DNA of 16,429 nt from an uncultured Fusobacteriaceae bacterium (GCA_947072715.1 CAMTJB010000004.1:1-16429); one strand, 5' to 3'; positions 1-7,554 are shown, numbered from the stretch's first letter. A program made the numbers and translations. Notes: generated by a model not told the origin, from the sequence alone.

Positions 1-1277
1 CCATGTGGATAAAGTAATTTTATAAATCCAGATACAGTTTTTCTAACTCCAATTGTATCTCTTTGATTTAAATCTTTTCCTAATATGAAATATTTATCAA
101 TGGAATCTCCATAGGAAGTTTTTCTAAGTTCTCTAAAAATTTCAGCCATATAGTCTACTATAAATCCATATTCTTTTGTAAAGAAATTAGCTCTAAATTT
201 TTGAATCTCCCACCCTGGTACATATGCATGCATTCTATCAAAAAAAGCAGAATCATAATTCATTTCTGGTGGAAAGTCTACTAGTAGATGAGCTGTTTTA
301 ACTAGTACATCTACACTTTGATTTATATTTCCTACAAATACCATGGAAGCATTTGCATTTTTTTCCTCTTTTCCTCTAGCAAAAGACCCTGATGCCATAT
401 AATCTTTCATTATCTGAATTCCATCTTTATCTTTAAATTTTATACCTGCTATTTCATCAAAGGCTACAACATCCCAGTATCCCACAAGTCCTATTTGTCT
501 ACTACTCATATTATAGAATAGGTTTGCAACTGTTGTTTGTCCACCAGATATAAGAATTGAGTTTGGACTTAACTCTTTATACACATGAGATTTACCAGTT
601 CCACGAGGTCCTAGTTCACACATATTATAGTTATTCTCAACTAGTGGAATAAGTCTAGCTAGTAGATGCCATTTTGTATTGTCGTCTAATTCACCAGGTT
701 CCATTCCTATTGACCTTAGCATGAATCTCATCCATTCATCTTTTGTAAATTTGTTTCTGCCATCTCTTACTTCGTCCATATCTAGGTTAGCTATTTGAAT
801 AGGTTTTAAACTCTCTATATTAAATGGACTAGAATTTTTTTCTAATTCATCATAATAATAGCTTAGGTTAAGAATACACCAGATACCACCACTTAAAAGT
901 TTTTCATATTCTTTTACATAACTAGGAGCAACAGTAATTGAACTAACTCCTAAATTGGATAAGTGTGCTTCATAAGTATCTCTTTTTTCATTGAGTTTTA
1001 CTGTAACTTTATCTATTACAGTATATGACCCTAATTCTCTTATTTTAGATTTTACTTTTTCTGCTTCATCTGGTCTTACATAATTATCAGATAAAATTTG
1101 TTTAACTTTTTTAACTCCTTCTTCTATAACATCCTCATTGTCAGTAGCACAGTACATTCCAAGTAGATATTCAAGAACATAAATAGGTACATTTGCTCCA
1201 CCTTTTATTCTACTAACTAGATCTTTTCTTACTGTTTTTCCAGCAAAGACTTCATTACTAATTGCATTAAGCTCCAT
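1..1277 (-). CDS. brxL: BrxL, AAA+ ATPase of type 1 BREX (C-terminus cut by window edge)
   Basis: Open from the ATG at 1277 to base 1 without a stop, giving 425 codons; the family is roughly 680 residues, so the C-terminal Lon-like domain lies outside. Visible motifs are a Walker A, GPRGTGKSH (residues 223-231), a Walker B, YWDVVAFDEIAG with D274-E275, and a downstream VFVGNIN that looks like a sensor-1 strand. The start is supported by AAAGGAG a few bases upstream, which overlaps the end of pglZ; the gap to the pglZ stop is only 11 bp, so the two are probably translationally coupled. Family knowledge: BrxL is a DNA-binding AAA+ ring protein required for phage restriction in many type 1 BREX systems. 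The visible part shows no frameshift. Confidence 0.95.
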   Translation of the reverse strand, partial: MELNAISNEVFAGKTVRKDLVSRIKGGANVPIYVLEYLLGMYCATDNEDVIEEGVKKVKQILSDNYVRPDEAEKVKSKIRELGSYTVIDKVTVKLNEKRDTYEAHLSNLGVSSITVAPSYVKEYEKLLSGGIWCILNLSYYYDELEKNSSPFNIESLKPIQIANLDMDEVRDGRNKFTKDEWMRFMLRSIGMEPGELDDNTKWHLLARLIPLVENNYNMCELGPRGTGKSHVYKELSPNSILISGGQTTVANLFYNMSSRQIGLVGYWDVVAFDEIAGIKFKDKDGIQIMKDYMASGSFARGKEEKNANASMVFVGNINQSVDVLVKTAHLLVDFPPEMNYDSAFFDRMHAYVPGWEIQKFRANFFTKEYGFIVDYMAEIFRELRKTSYGDSIDKYFILGKDLNQRDTIGVRKTVSGFIKLLYPH

Positions 1278-1288
1278 AAAATACTCCT

Positions 1289-3832
1289 TTAAAATCCAAA
1301 ATCATTACTTATGCTTATATCTATTTTGTATTCAATTTCTTCTATAATATCATTATTCTCTGAGTCTATTATTCTTAAATGACAAATCTCATTTTTGTTA
1401 TAGTTAGATTTTTTTAAAGTTAGATATTCTGAATATTCATCATTTTCTACTTCTGATTTAAATTGAATGTTTTTCTCATCACTTATTAAAACATCATGCT
1501 TGTATATTCCAAGTCTTACATTTCTAGGTAAAATAGATTTATTTAAATCTATTGCATCTAGTTGGAAGAAATTAAACTTTGTAGTATTGTTTGTAATTTT
1601 TCTAGAAAGATTACTAAGTTTAATATCTACTTTTTTCTTTTGAATAATGTTTCCACCTGAAATCTTATATTTTAGAAGTGGAATAACTACTTCTTGTAGA
1701 GATAATCCTCCATGAACATAGTTTGCTCCACCACCTGCTACTTTAAATCTATAGTTACCATTAGGGAATACTCCATACATTCCTTTTAAAGTGGAGTCTA
1801 AATCTATAGTTACAGTTCCTTGTGGTTCTATTTTCTTATCTGAAATTAAAAACCTTCTATTTTTTTCTAATGTCTCAGTGTCTAGAGAAACTTTATCATA
1901 CTCTTCAAGTTCCTCTCTTTCATAAAGGAATCCATGATCAGCTGTAATATAAATATTCTTAGCACTAATATTATTAGATAGATATTTTATTACACTTAAA
2001 AGTTCATCTATAGCTCTTTCACAAGCATTAAACACATCTCTTTCTGTTGATTTCTTATCTCCAGTAGCATCTATACAATCATGATAAATATAGATTATCT
2101 CTTGTCCTTTTATTAATTCTCTTAGTTTCTCTCTATTTAAAATATCTTTATACTGTACTGCTACAGAGTTTTCACGAGCTAATTTTAAAATTTTATCTCT
2201 ATTTTCTGTTCCTGCACTATTAATATTTCCAACTAAAATATCTCCATTAGAATAATTTAACTGGTTATTATGTGGAAGTAATGATGCCATTCCTAATTTT
2301 GTATATGAAGGTAATACTCCCATCATTGCTTCTAAGCTTACAGATGATGATTTTAACTGTTTCATAATTCTTTCACGAAGTTCTACTGCAACTTCATAAC
2401 GAAATGCATCAGAGATAATTACAACGATTCTATCTTTCATATTTATAATTTCATCTCTATAGAAATCCTTTTGGTAATTTAGTCCAAAACTATTCCACTC
2501 ATTGTTATTTTCTTTTAATTTTTCTATCCAAACTTCATTTAGAGATTTTAGATAGTTTTTAGTATAGAACTTCTCTATTTTTTCACGTAAAGGCTCTAAA
2601 TTTAAATTTGTACTTAAAATTGCTTTGTCATAAGCTAAATAGAATTTTCTATATGTGTAGTCTATCTTAGAATAATTTTTACAATATTCTTCAAATAGAG
2701 ATTTTGTGTCACGGGATTTTATTAAAAATTCTTTCTCAATTTTTAACATCTCACAAGCTTGAAAAAGTGTGTTGTAAATATCTATATACTCAGATTTCCA
2801 AGTAGTTAGATCCTCTCTTGTGTTAATCCACTCTTTGTAGTTATCGTATTCAGTAATTCCACTATTTAAAAGTTCCAGTATTTTATCTATTACAATATCA
2901 TCTATAGCTTTAAATGTAGTAGCGGTTACTAATCTATCAGTTGGAATTTTTACTAGATATTTTTTTAATTCTAATTCTCTCTCTGCCATAAGAGCTAGTT
3001 CTCTATATTTCTCATTGCTTCTACTATCATTAATCCAAGAATCAACAAAAAGATACGCATTATTGTTCCCTACATAATAGTTTTTAAGTTGAGCTGGAAC
3101 ATTGTTTTCTCTTATGGAATAATAGAAATGCTTTATTACTAGAGAGTAGAAGAATTTTTTAATCTCTTCATAATTAAAAGCATATTCTTTTTCTAACTCT
3201 TCATCTAAAAGAGACAAACTTAACCATTTTTCAATTTCTATTATTTTACCGTTTTCTTCTATTCCTTCCATTAGAATAGTTTTTAAAATATTTGTAATTG
3301 AACTATCAGTACTTTTTACAACAGTAGCTAGCATAGCAAGTCTTATTGCAGTAAGTGATTTATCTTCTGAAATAAAAGATTCAAATTTAGCTCTTCTTTC
3401 TTTGTTATTAAAGAAAGTTATATTTGCTCTAATATGATTTCTAATCTCACTATTAGTAGGTTCTAATTTGTATTCATCAATTATCATCATACTCTGATCT
3501 GCATGAAACTCTTCAGAACATAGCTCAAGGTCTAAAATATAATTCTCAGCATCATTAGGTCTTGGGTGTTCAGAATAGATTAGAAAATTATTTTCCTTGT
3601 CAAGAACTTCTATTGTGTATTTTATTTTAAAATAATTATTAAAAAACTCTTTACCTCTTTTTTCACCTTTAGTTATTTTTAGAACCTTAGCATTAGAAAG
3701 ATGGAGCTCATCAATAATATCTTTAAAAGCTCCAACTTCATCATACCAAAATATTATATGTCTTCCCTGTTCATAGCTTGTTTCAAGGTTGAATTTACTA
3801 TTTAGGGATTCTCTTATTTTATCTAATTCCAT
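1289..3832 (-). CDS. pglZ: PglZ, BREX-1 alkaline-phosphatase-superfamily protein (type A)
   Basis: 847 residues, the usual length for type A PglZ. The PglZ domain shows ISDAFRYE with D475 as the likely metal and nucleophile region, and TADHGF with D632/H633 as the second metal-binding motif of the alkaline phosphatase superfamily; between them is IYHDCIDATGDK. The N-terminal half is helical and charged, and the C-terminal about 170 residues are a separate beta-rich region. A clear AAGGAG lies five bases upstream of the ATG. It is followed 11 bp later by brxL. Upstream, the next BREX gene is 2.2 kb away because an opposite-strand module lies between, so pglZ-brxL likely needs its own promoter. 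Family knowledge: PglZ is a core BREX component of the phosphatase/phosphodiesterase type, essential for defence; its exact substrate in the cell is unsettled. Confidence 0.96.
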   Translation of the reverse strand: MELDKIRESLNSKFNLETSYEQGRHIIFWYDEVGAFKDIIDELHLSNAKVLKITKGEKRGKEFFNNYFKIKYTIEVLDKENNFLIYSEHPRPNDAENYILDLELCSEEFHADQSMMIIDEYKLEPTNSEIRNHIRANITFFNNKERRAKFESFISEDKSLTAIRLAMLATVVKSTDSSITNILKTILMEGIEENGKIIEIEKWLSLSLLDEELEKEYAFNYEEIKKFFYSLVIKHFYYSIRENNVPAQLKNYYVGNNNAYLFVDSWINDSRSNEKYRELALMAERELELKKYLVKIPTDRLVTATTFKAIDDIVIDKILELLNSGITEYDNYKEWINTREDLTTWKSEYIDIYNTLFQACEMLKIEKEFLIKSRDTKSLFEEYCKNYSKIDYTYRKFYLAYDKAILSTNLNLEPLREKIEKFYTKNYLKSLNEVWIEKLKENNNEWNSFGLNYQKDFYRDEIINMKDRIVVIISDAFRYEVAVELRERIMKQLKSSSVSLEAMMGVLPSYTKLGMASLLPHNNQLNYSNGDILVGNINSAGTENRDKILKLARENSVAVQYKDILNREKLRELIKGQEIIYIYHDCIDATGDKKSTERDVFNACERAIDELLSVIKYLSNNISAKNIYITADHGFLYEREELEEYDKVSLDTETLEKNRRFLISDKKIEPQGTVTIDLDSTLKGMYGVFPNGNYRFKVAGGGANYVHGGLSLQEVVIPLLKYKISGGNIIQKKKVDIKLSNLSRKITNNTTKFNFFQLDAIDLNKSILPRNVRLGIYKHDVLISDEKNIQFKSEVENDEYSEYLTLKKSNYNKNEICHLRIIDSENNDIIEEIEYKIDISISNDFGF

Positions 3833-3901
3833 GTGTGCTCCTTAATTTTTTTAGTTAAATAATGATAAATAATTTTCTGAAATTTTACTAGCAAGTAGTG
3901 A

Positions 3902-3929
3902 ATTATAAAATTGATTAGGAGAGTATGAA
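3902..3929 (-). promoter_or_regulatory. Candidate promoter for pglZ-brxL
   Basis: Read on the minus strand, TTCATA (3924-3929) and a perfect TATAAT (3902-3907) are separated by 16 bp. The expected start is about 62 bases before the pglZ ATG. The -35 matches only 4 of 6 consensus bases, so the call rests on the -10 box and on the need for a promoter after the interruption. Confidence 0.35.
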
Positions 3930-4016
3930 GCGATAATACCAGTTAAGTGTAAAAAATTGTATTTTTTAAATGAAACAACTTTAATAGCACTTAATGCTTT
4001 TACTTTCGGCACTTAA

Positions 4017-4055
4017 CCTCTTATTGAAAAAGAGGTGTTAGTCACCCAACACCTC
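4017..4055. repeat. Two overlapping, mutually exclusive hairpins
   Basis: CCTCTT (4017-4022) can pair with AAGAGG (4030-4035), while GAGGTGTT (4032-4039) can pair with AACACCTC (4048-4055). The two stems share GAGG at 4032-4035, so only one can form at a time. This geometry occurs in attenuators and in insertion-sequence ends; which applies here is not visible. Confidence 0.5.
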
Positions 4056-4064
4056 AACTATTGA

Positions 4065-4170
4065 TTTTTATGTCGCTCGCCGACTTTCTGTCCCTTATGT
4101 ACAGCACTAATTTCAAGTTTTTATGTTGCTTGCCAACTCTCTGTCCCTTGTGTACAGCATTAATTTCGAG
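4065..4170. repeat. Tandem 53-bp direct repeat, two adjacent units
   Basis: Unit A is 4065-4117 and unit B is 4118-4170, directly abutting. They match at 46 of 53 positions, and all seven differences are transitions. Each unit has a 4-bp stem: GTCG/CGAC in A (4072-4084) and GTTG/CAAC in B (4125-4137), a compensatory C-G to T-A change. A second possible stem is CTGT/ACAG around the CCCTTRTGT loop. No known family recognised. Confidence 0.75.
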
Positions 4171-4264
4171 TTAATATAGGTGTCAGTCCACCTTTTATAA
4201 ATATATTATACTATAAAATATATAAAAAATCAAATGTTTGAATAGGTAAATTTAAAACTCTAAG

Positions 4265-4450
4265 TTGCATAATGATAATTACGGAAAAACTAAATTAATT
4301 GAAGACTATATCAAAGAAAATATTTTGAAAAGAGAATTTCACCAAGAAATTATAGATAAAATATGGGTTACTGACATAACTTATAAAAATGAAAAAAATA
4401 TTGACAAAACTAAAAATAAAATATATTATTCTATGTATGATACTATATAA
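4265..4450 (+). pseudogene. Relic of an IS3-family transposase (OrfB fragment)
   Basis: A 61-codon remnant opening at a TTG. The segment ENILKREF followed by KIWVTDITY matches the junction before, and the first catalytic Asp of, the DDE integrase core of IS3/IS150-type OrfB proteins. Reading stops about 25 residues after that Asp, so the second Asp, the Glu and the whole N-terminal DNA-binding part are absent. No intact ends or orfA are seen nearby. It lies directly before the MFS gene and contains that gene's likely promoter. Assignment rests on the short WVTDITY block plus the preceding residues. Confidence 0.7.
4401..4429 (+). promoter_or_regulatory. Strong-looking sigma-70-type promoter for the MFS gene
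   Basis: A perfect TTGACA (4401-4406), a 17-bp spacer and TATTAT (4424-4429, 5 of 6). It lies inside the IS3 transposase relic and would start transcription near 4436, about 30 bases before the MFS start codon. Confidence 0.7.
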
Positions 4451-4466
4451 TTTTTAGGAAGTGACT

Positions 4467-5669
4467 ATGAAAAATTCTAAATTTAATTTTTATTTACTAC
4501 TTTTAAGCTCTTTTTTTGGATCCTTAGTTTTTCAAAGAGGAATATTTATAATTTTTTTAATTTCTCTAAAAATTGATAGTTATCAAATTGGAATTCTCCA
4601 ATCTTTACTATTTTTTTCAACTTTTATAAGTGAAATTCCTACAGGAATCTTGGGTGATATGATTGGTAAAAAAAAGACTTTAATGTTAGGATGTTTTTTT
4701 CAAATATTGTCTTTGCTTTTAATAATATTTAGACCTGTATTCAGTTATTTGATAGTGAGTTATATTTTAGAAGGAATTTCTTATGCTTTTTTCTCAGGAA
4801 CACAGTCAGCTCTTTTTTTTGAAATCGTATGTGATTTAAAAAAAGATTATATTAAATATAAATCTACTTATAATTCTATGACATACTCTTCATTAGGAAT
4901 CGCTATATTTATTGGAGCTTTCTTACAGGAAAAATCATGGAATACAGTTTATATAGCCACACTTATAGCTATGATATTAAGTTTTATTTGTTTAAGTTTT
5001 ATTGTTGAAGTTAATGAAAATGAAGAAGAAAAAAAAATCATACCTAATAAAAATTTTTATGATGAGATGAAGGAATATTTAATAAATTTTAGACAAAACA
5101 GGCTTATATATTTTATAGTGACAGTTGCTTTATTGGAAGCTGTAGCAGGTTATTTTTATATATTAGGACAGTCTTTATTCTTATCACAGGAGTTATCAAT
5201 AAAAAAAATCGCTTTTATTTATGCATGTATTCAAATTTTTTCAGGAATTATTTTTAAAGTTTCAAGCTTGATTTGTAAAAAATTTCAAATAGAAAATATA
5301 TATTACTTTTCAATAAAATTTTTGTTCATAGGTATGTTTTTTATTTTATATAATAAAAATTTTATTACATTTTTATTACTTATTATAGTTACTGGATTTT
5401 CTGATTGTTTATTCATTAGTAGTGATAATTATATTCAAAAGAAAATTCCTGATAAAATAAGATGTACTGCATTGTCAATATTATCTTTTTTTACTGTAAT
5501 TATAACAAGTATAATTTATCTTATATATGGGAAATTGAATATGTATCTATCTGCAAACAATACATTTTTTTTATTAATAATACCATTAATAATAAGCTTT
5601 TTTACTTGTAAATCCTACTTTAGAATTAAAGCAAATGAGGTGGTAAACAAAGATGAAAGACAATTTTAA
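4467..5669 (+). CDS. MFS-family transporter (12-TM efflux type), substrate unknown
   Basis: About 400 residues, almost wholly hydrophobic and compatible with 12 membrane helices, with a charged cytoplasmic loop in the middle (ENEEEKK). The loop after helix 2 carries an MFS motif A, GDMIGKKKTLMLG, preceded by EIPTG, as in drug-efflux-like MFS proteins; FSGTQSALFF in helix 4 is also typical. I start it at ATG 4467 rather than GTG 4461 because the ribosome binding site AGGA (4456-4459) leaves 7 bases before the ATG but only one before the GTG. It runs opposite to the BREX genes, has its own promoter, and is followed by hairpins that could end transcription. It is not a BREX component and looks like an insertion. 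No resistance phenotype can be inferred. Confidence 0.88.
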   Translation: MKNSKFNFYLLLLSSFFGSLVFQRGIFIIFLISLKIDSYQIGILQSLLFFSTFISEIPTGILGDMIGKKKTLMLGCFFQILSLLLIIFRPVFSYLIVSYILEGISYAFFSGTQSALFFEIVCDLKKDYIKYKSTYNSMTYSSLGIAIFIGAFLQEKSWNTVYIATLIAMILSFICLSFIVEVNENEEEKKIIPNKNFYDEMKEYLINFRQNRLIYFIVTVALLEAVAGYFYILGQSLFLSQELSIKKIAFIYACIQIFSGIIFKVSSLICKKFQIENIYYFSIKFLFIGMFFILYNKNFITFLLLIIVTGFSDCLFISSDNYIQKKIPDKIRCTALSILSFFTVIITSIIYLIYGKLNMYLSANNTFFLLIIPLIISFFTCKSYFRIKANEVVNKDERQF

Positions 5670-5736
5670 AGAAGATAAATTTTTTTTTAAACAAAAATAT
5701 TTTTTTACTTTAACTCTTTCATATTTCATCCTCTAA
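5653..5736 (+). CDS. Short ORF overlapping the MFS gene end; possibly the start of a truncated gene
   Basis: 27 codons, beginning MKDNFKEDK, with a lysine-rich N-terminus and a Phe/Leu-rich end, then TAA. GAGGTGG (5637-5643) lies nine bases before its ATG and it overlaps the MFS gene by 17 bases in another frame, the usual arrangement of a coupled next gene. It stops right before hairpin repeats, so it may be what remains of a second gene of a transferred operon. It also contains a T9 tract. Function unknown, and it may be fortuitous. Confidence 0.3.
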   Translation: MKDNFKEDKFFFKQKYFFTLTLSYFIL

Positions 5737-5742
5737 TTTTCT

Positions 5743-5815
5743 TTATTGTCATTTTTTATGATTTTTGACAATAAGGATTTTCTTATTGTCATTTTTCATG
5801 TTTTTTGACAATAAG
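5743..5815. repeat. Two hairpins repeated with 40-bp period
   Basis: TTATTGTCA, a 14-base loop and TGACAATAA occur at 5743-5774 and again at 5783-5814; the second stem extends to 10 bp with flanking C/G (5782-5815). The two loops are nearly the same. A double operator, a terminator pair or part of a small mobile element are all possible. Confidence 0.7.
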
Positions 5816-5830
5816 AATTTTTATTTTTTT
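5782..5830 (+). terminator. Probable terminator of the MFS transcript
   Basis: The 10-bp stem CTTATTGTCA/TGACAATAAG (5782-5815) is followed on the plus strand by a T-rich run through 5830. The loop is rather long (14 bases) and the stem AT-rich, so termination may be partial. The minus strand lacks a comparable T run. Confidence 0.45.
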
Positions 5831-5904
5831 AATTGCCTAAAAAATATCCAACTATATAATTATAACTTAAAAATATGTAGTTGGATATAAATTATGCAAT
5901 TAAA
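5828..5904. repeat. Two-tier 77-bp inverted repeat, possible MITE or bidirectional terminator
   Basis: Outer arms TTTAATTGC (5828-5836) and GCAATTAAA (5896-5904), and inner arms ATATCCAACTA (5844-5854) and TAGTTGGATAT (5878-5888), are all perfect. The unpaired 7-base stretches between outer and inner arms are equal in length on both sides, and the central loop is 23 bases. It lies between the convergent MFS and AlbA_2 genes. Confidence 0.7.
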
Positions 5905-5915
5905 TTTTGTCTTTT

Positions 5916-6054
5916 TCGAAGCTCTCTCGTCGACCCCTCGTCGGATTGTTAATTTTCAAAAAAATTATTTTTAATAAAACCTTTTATTTGCAAGGCTTTT
6001 ATTACTCTGTTTTTTCTTTATCTTGAAGTTCTCTCGTCGACCTCTCGTCGGATT
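5916..6054. repeat. Two copies of a 32-bp CG-containing repeat, 107 bp apart
   Basis: Copies at 5916-5947 and 6023-6054 differ at three positions, all C/T. Each contains CTCTCGTCGAC followed by CTCGTCGGATT, so CTCGTCG is repeated internally. CG dinucleotides are rare in this window, which makes these stand out. The second copy ends nine bases from the AlbA_2 gene stop. Function unknown. Confidence 0.7.
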
Positions 6055-6063
6055 TGAAAAAAA

Positions 6064-7554
6064 TTAGTTTTTAGATTTAAAGTATTCTATTTTTATTTTT
6101 TCTATTAGATTTAAAAAACTAATATGTTTTTCATCAATAGTATAAATATAACTGTATTTTGTAGCGCTTCCTGTTCCTATTTTTTCTATATATTTTTTAT
6201 CTATCAGTTCGTTGAATAAATCAACTACTCTTTGTTTTTTCAAATTAAAAACTTCTCTAATTTTTGCATTAGTCACTGGTGAATTCTTAAATATATATTC
6301 AAGAATTTTTTTAGCATCAGGAGAAATATCTGTGATTGTTTCAATTAAACTAGTATCCCATAATTTAAAAATAGTTTTTTCATTATCAGTTTCAACTTCA
6401 GGAAACTTATATTCAAACTCTCTTGCAGCATCTAATATCTTGGGAATTCCACCTCCAGAACCTTCACAAATTCCAATTAAAGTAAATAAAAATTGAATTA
6501 TACTATTTCTTGGTTGAGTATGATCTCCTTTGAAAAATTGTGTTTTACTTATTCTTAAAGAACCAGGATTTTCAAAATATATACAGTTTTGAGTCCTTGT
6601 TATTTTAACTCCATAGTTTATTTTATAATCTGCGTGTATAATAGTGTTTACAAGTGCTTCTCTTACAGCTATAGCCATACTACTTTCTTTTCTAGTAACA
6701 TTATCACTACTCATTGTAAATTTATTCTTTAATGTTGCCTCAATTTTGTTTAGAGTAATCAAGAAGAAATTAAAAAGATTTCCCTCTCCCCAAGTACCAT
6801 CATAGATAATACGATCACTCCAACGTTCGTTTGGTGTAACTGTAACTTTGTTTATATACTCTAATCTAAAATGTGGTAAGAATTCTGTTATTATTTCAGA
6901 TCTACCAAAAACTAATAAGCCACCTAATGTAATTTCTTTTTTTCCTGTTTCTCTATTTTCTCTTAAAGCTTTTATTTTATGAAAGAATTCTTCATCAGAG
7001 TAATTATTAAATGGATGTCCAGGCTTTAAATTTTTAAAATGTTGTCTATATTTTCTAAGCGTTTCTTCATCAAAATCTTTTATACTAGTTTTTTCAAATG
7101 TTGAACTATCTAGTTTATCTCCAGAAGCATCTCTTATCATAGTTTCTATTTCTTGTTTAGTACATTTATAGTCGCCTTCATAATTTCTTTTATATGACTG
7201 GCTATATTCATTATTTAAATAAACTGGTTTATCAGAATAAGTAGCTTTAGGTATTTCTATTACTAAAATAACTTTCCCATCTTTTTCTATTTCTTTTACA
7301 TTATCATCAGTAATTATATTTTTACTTACTCTTTCATGATTATTAAGTGTGTCAAAAAGATCTTTTTTTATTTTGGCAACATCATTAACCCCTACAACTT
7401 CCTTTGTAACATCATCCACCCCTAGAATTAATACTCCACCATTTGTATTAGCAAATGCAGAGTAAGTCTTAATAGCTTCTTTAGGAAAGCTATTTTTGGC
7501 TTTTTTAAATTCTATTTCTCTATTTTCTTCCCCAAATTTATTATTAAAATTCAT
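6064..7554 (-). CDS. AlbA_2 / ATP-binding accessory protein (COG2865-like) in the BREX operon
   Basis: 496 residues. The N-terminus is an AlbA_2 (Schlafen-type, putative nucleic-acid-binding) domain, with EIEFKKA near residue 13 and SAFANTNGGVLILGV near 32-46. The middle has a GHKL-like ATP-binding block, REALVNTIIHADY (298-310, N303 and H307), then CEGSGGGIPKI. The C-terminus (about 428-475) looks like a winged helix, with NAKIREVF and a following recognition helix. These proteins are annotated as transcriptional regulators or ATP-binding proteins of unknown role. AGAGGAG (7561-7567) lies six bases before the ATG. It follows pglX by 64 bp on the same strand and is the last gene before the opposite-strand module. 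It is not a BREX core gene; a regulatory or accessory defence role is inference. Confidence 0.88.
   Translation of the reverse strand: MNFNNKFGEENREIEFKKAKNSFPKEAIKTYSAFANTNGGVLILGVDDVTKEVVGVNDVAKIKKDLFDTLNNHERVSKNIITDDNVKEIEKDGKVILVIEIPKATYSDKPVYLNNEYSQSYKRNYEGDYKCTKQEIETMIRDASGDKLDSSTFEKTSIKDFDEETLRKYRQHFKNLKPGHPFNNYSDEEFFHKIKALRENRETGKKEITLGGLLVFGRSEIITEFLPHFRLEYINKVTVTPNERWSDRIIYDGTWGEGNLFNFFLITLNKIEATLKNKFTMSSDNVTRKESSMAIAVREALVNTIIHADYKINYGVKITRTQNCIYFENPGSLRISKTQFFKGDHTQPRNSIIQFLFTLIGICEGSGGGIPKILDAAREFEYKFPEVETDNEKTIFKLWDTSLIETITDISPDAKKILEYIFKNSPVTNAKIREVFNLKKQRVVDLFNELIDKKYIEKIGTGSATKYSYIYTIDEKHISFLNLIEKIKIEYFKSKN

Larger units (their letters stand above)
3957..4196 (+). ncRNA. Possible small structured RNA containing the 53-bp repeats
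   Basis: Speculative. A weak promoter-like pair TTGTAT (3957-3962) and TTTAAT (3980-3985) with a 17-bp spacer precedes a hairpin-rich block that ends in AGGTG-N6-CACCT plus TTTT (4178-4196), a weak intrinsic terminator. Transcription would give an RNA of about 205 nt with four or more stems. Strand is uncertain, since the hairpins also form on the minus strand. An insertion-sequence end is the main alternative. Confidence 0.25.
3833..4264. other. Gene-free stretch: pglZ leader, hairpins and tandem 53-bp repeat
   Basis: No credible protein gene. From left to right it holds the pglZ ribosome binding site and candidate promoter, CACTTAA-type short repeats around 3950-4015, two overlapping hairpins (4017-4055), two adjacent 53-bp repeat units (4065-4170), and a small hairpin AGGTG/CACCT (4178-4193) followed by TTTT. 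The 4000-4195 part is richer in G+C than its surroundings and may be one structured element. The rest to 4264 is a TATA-rich run with nothing recognisable. Confidence 0.6.
5737..6063. other. Gene-free stretch between convergent genes
   Basis: No protein gene seen on either strand. It contains the 40-bp-period hairpins, the two-tier inverted repeat and the two CG-containing repeats listed separately. The spacer 5948-6022 is AT-rich with only a weak CCTT/AAGG hairpin near 5980-5996. Confidence 0.6.

Noticed and set aside
4071..4171. Minus-strand peptide encoded by the 53-bp repeats
   Set aside because: The unit is not a multiple of three, so frames shift between copies, and the compensatory stem change points to structure rather than coding.
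4461..4469. GTG at 4461 as the MFS start
   Set aside because: The ribosome binding site AGGA would be only one base away; ATG 4467 has proper spacing.
6212..6496. 94-codon plus-strand ORF opposite the AlbA_2 gene
   Set aside because: It is a shadow of the winged-helix region on the other strand, with no family features.
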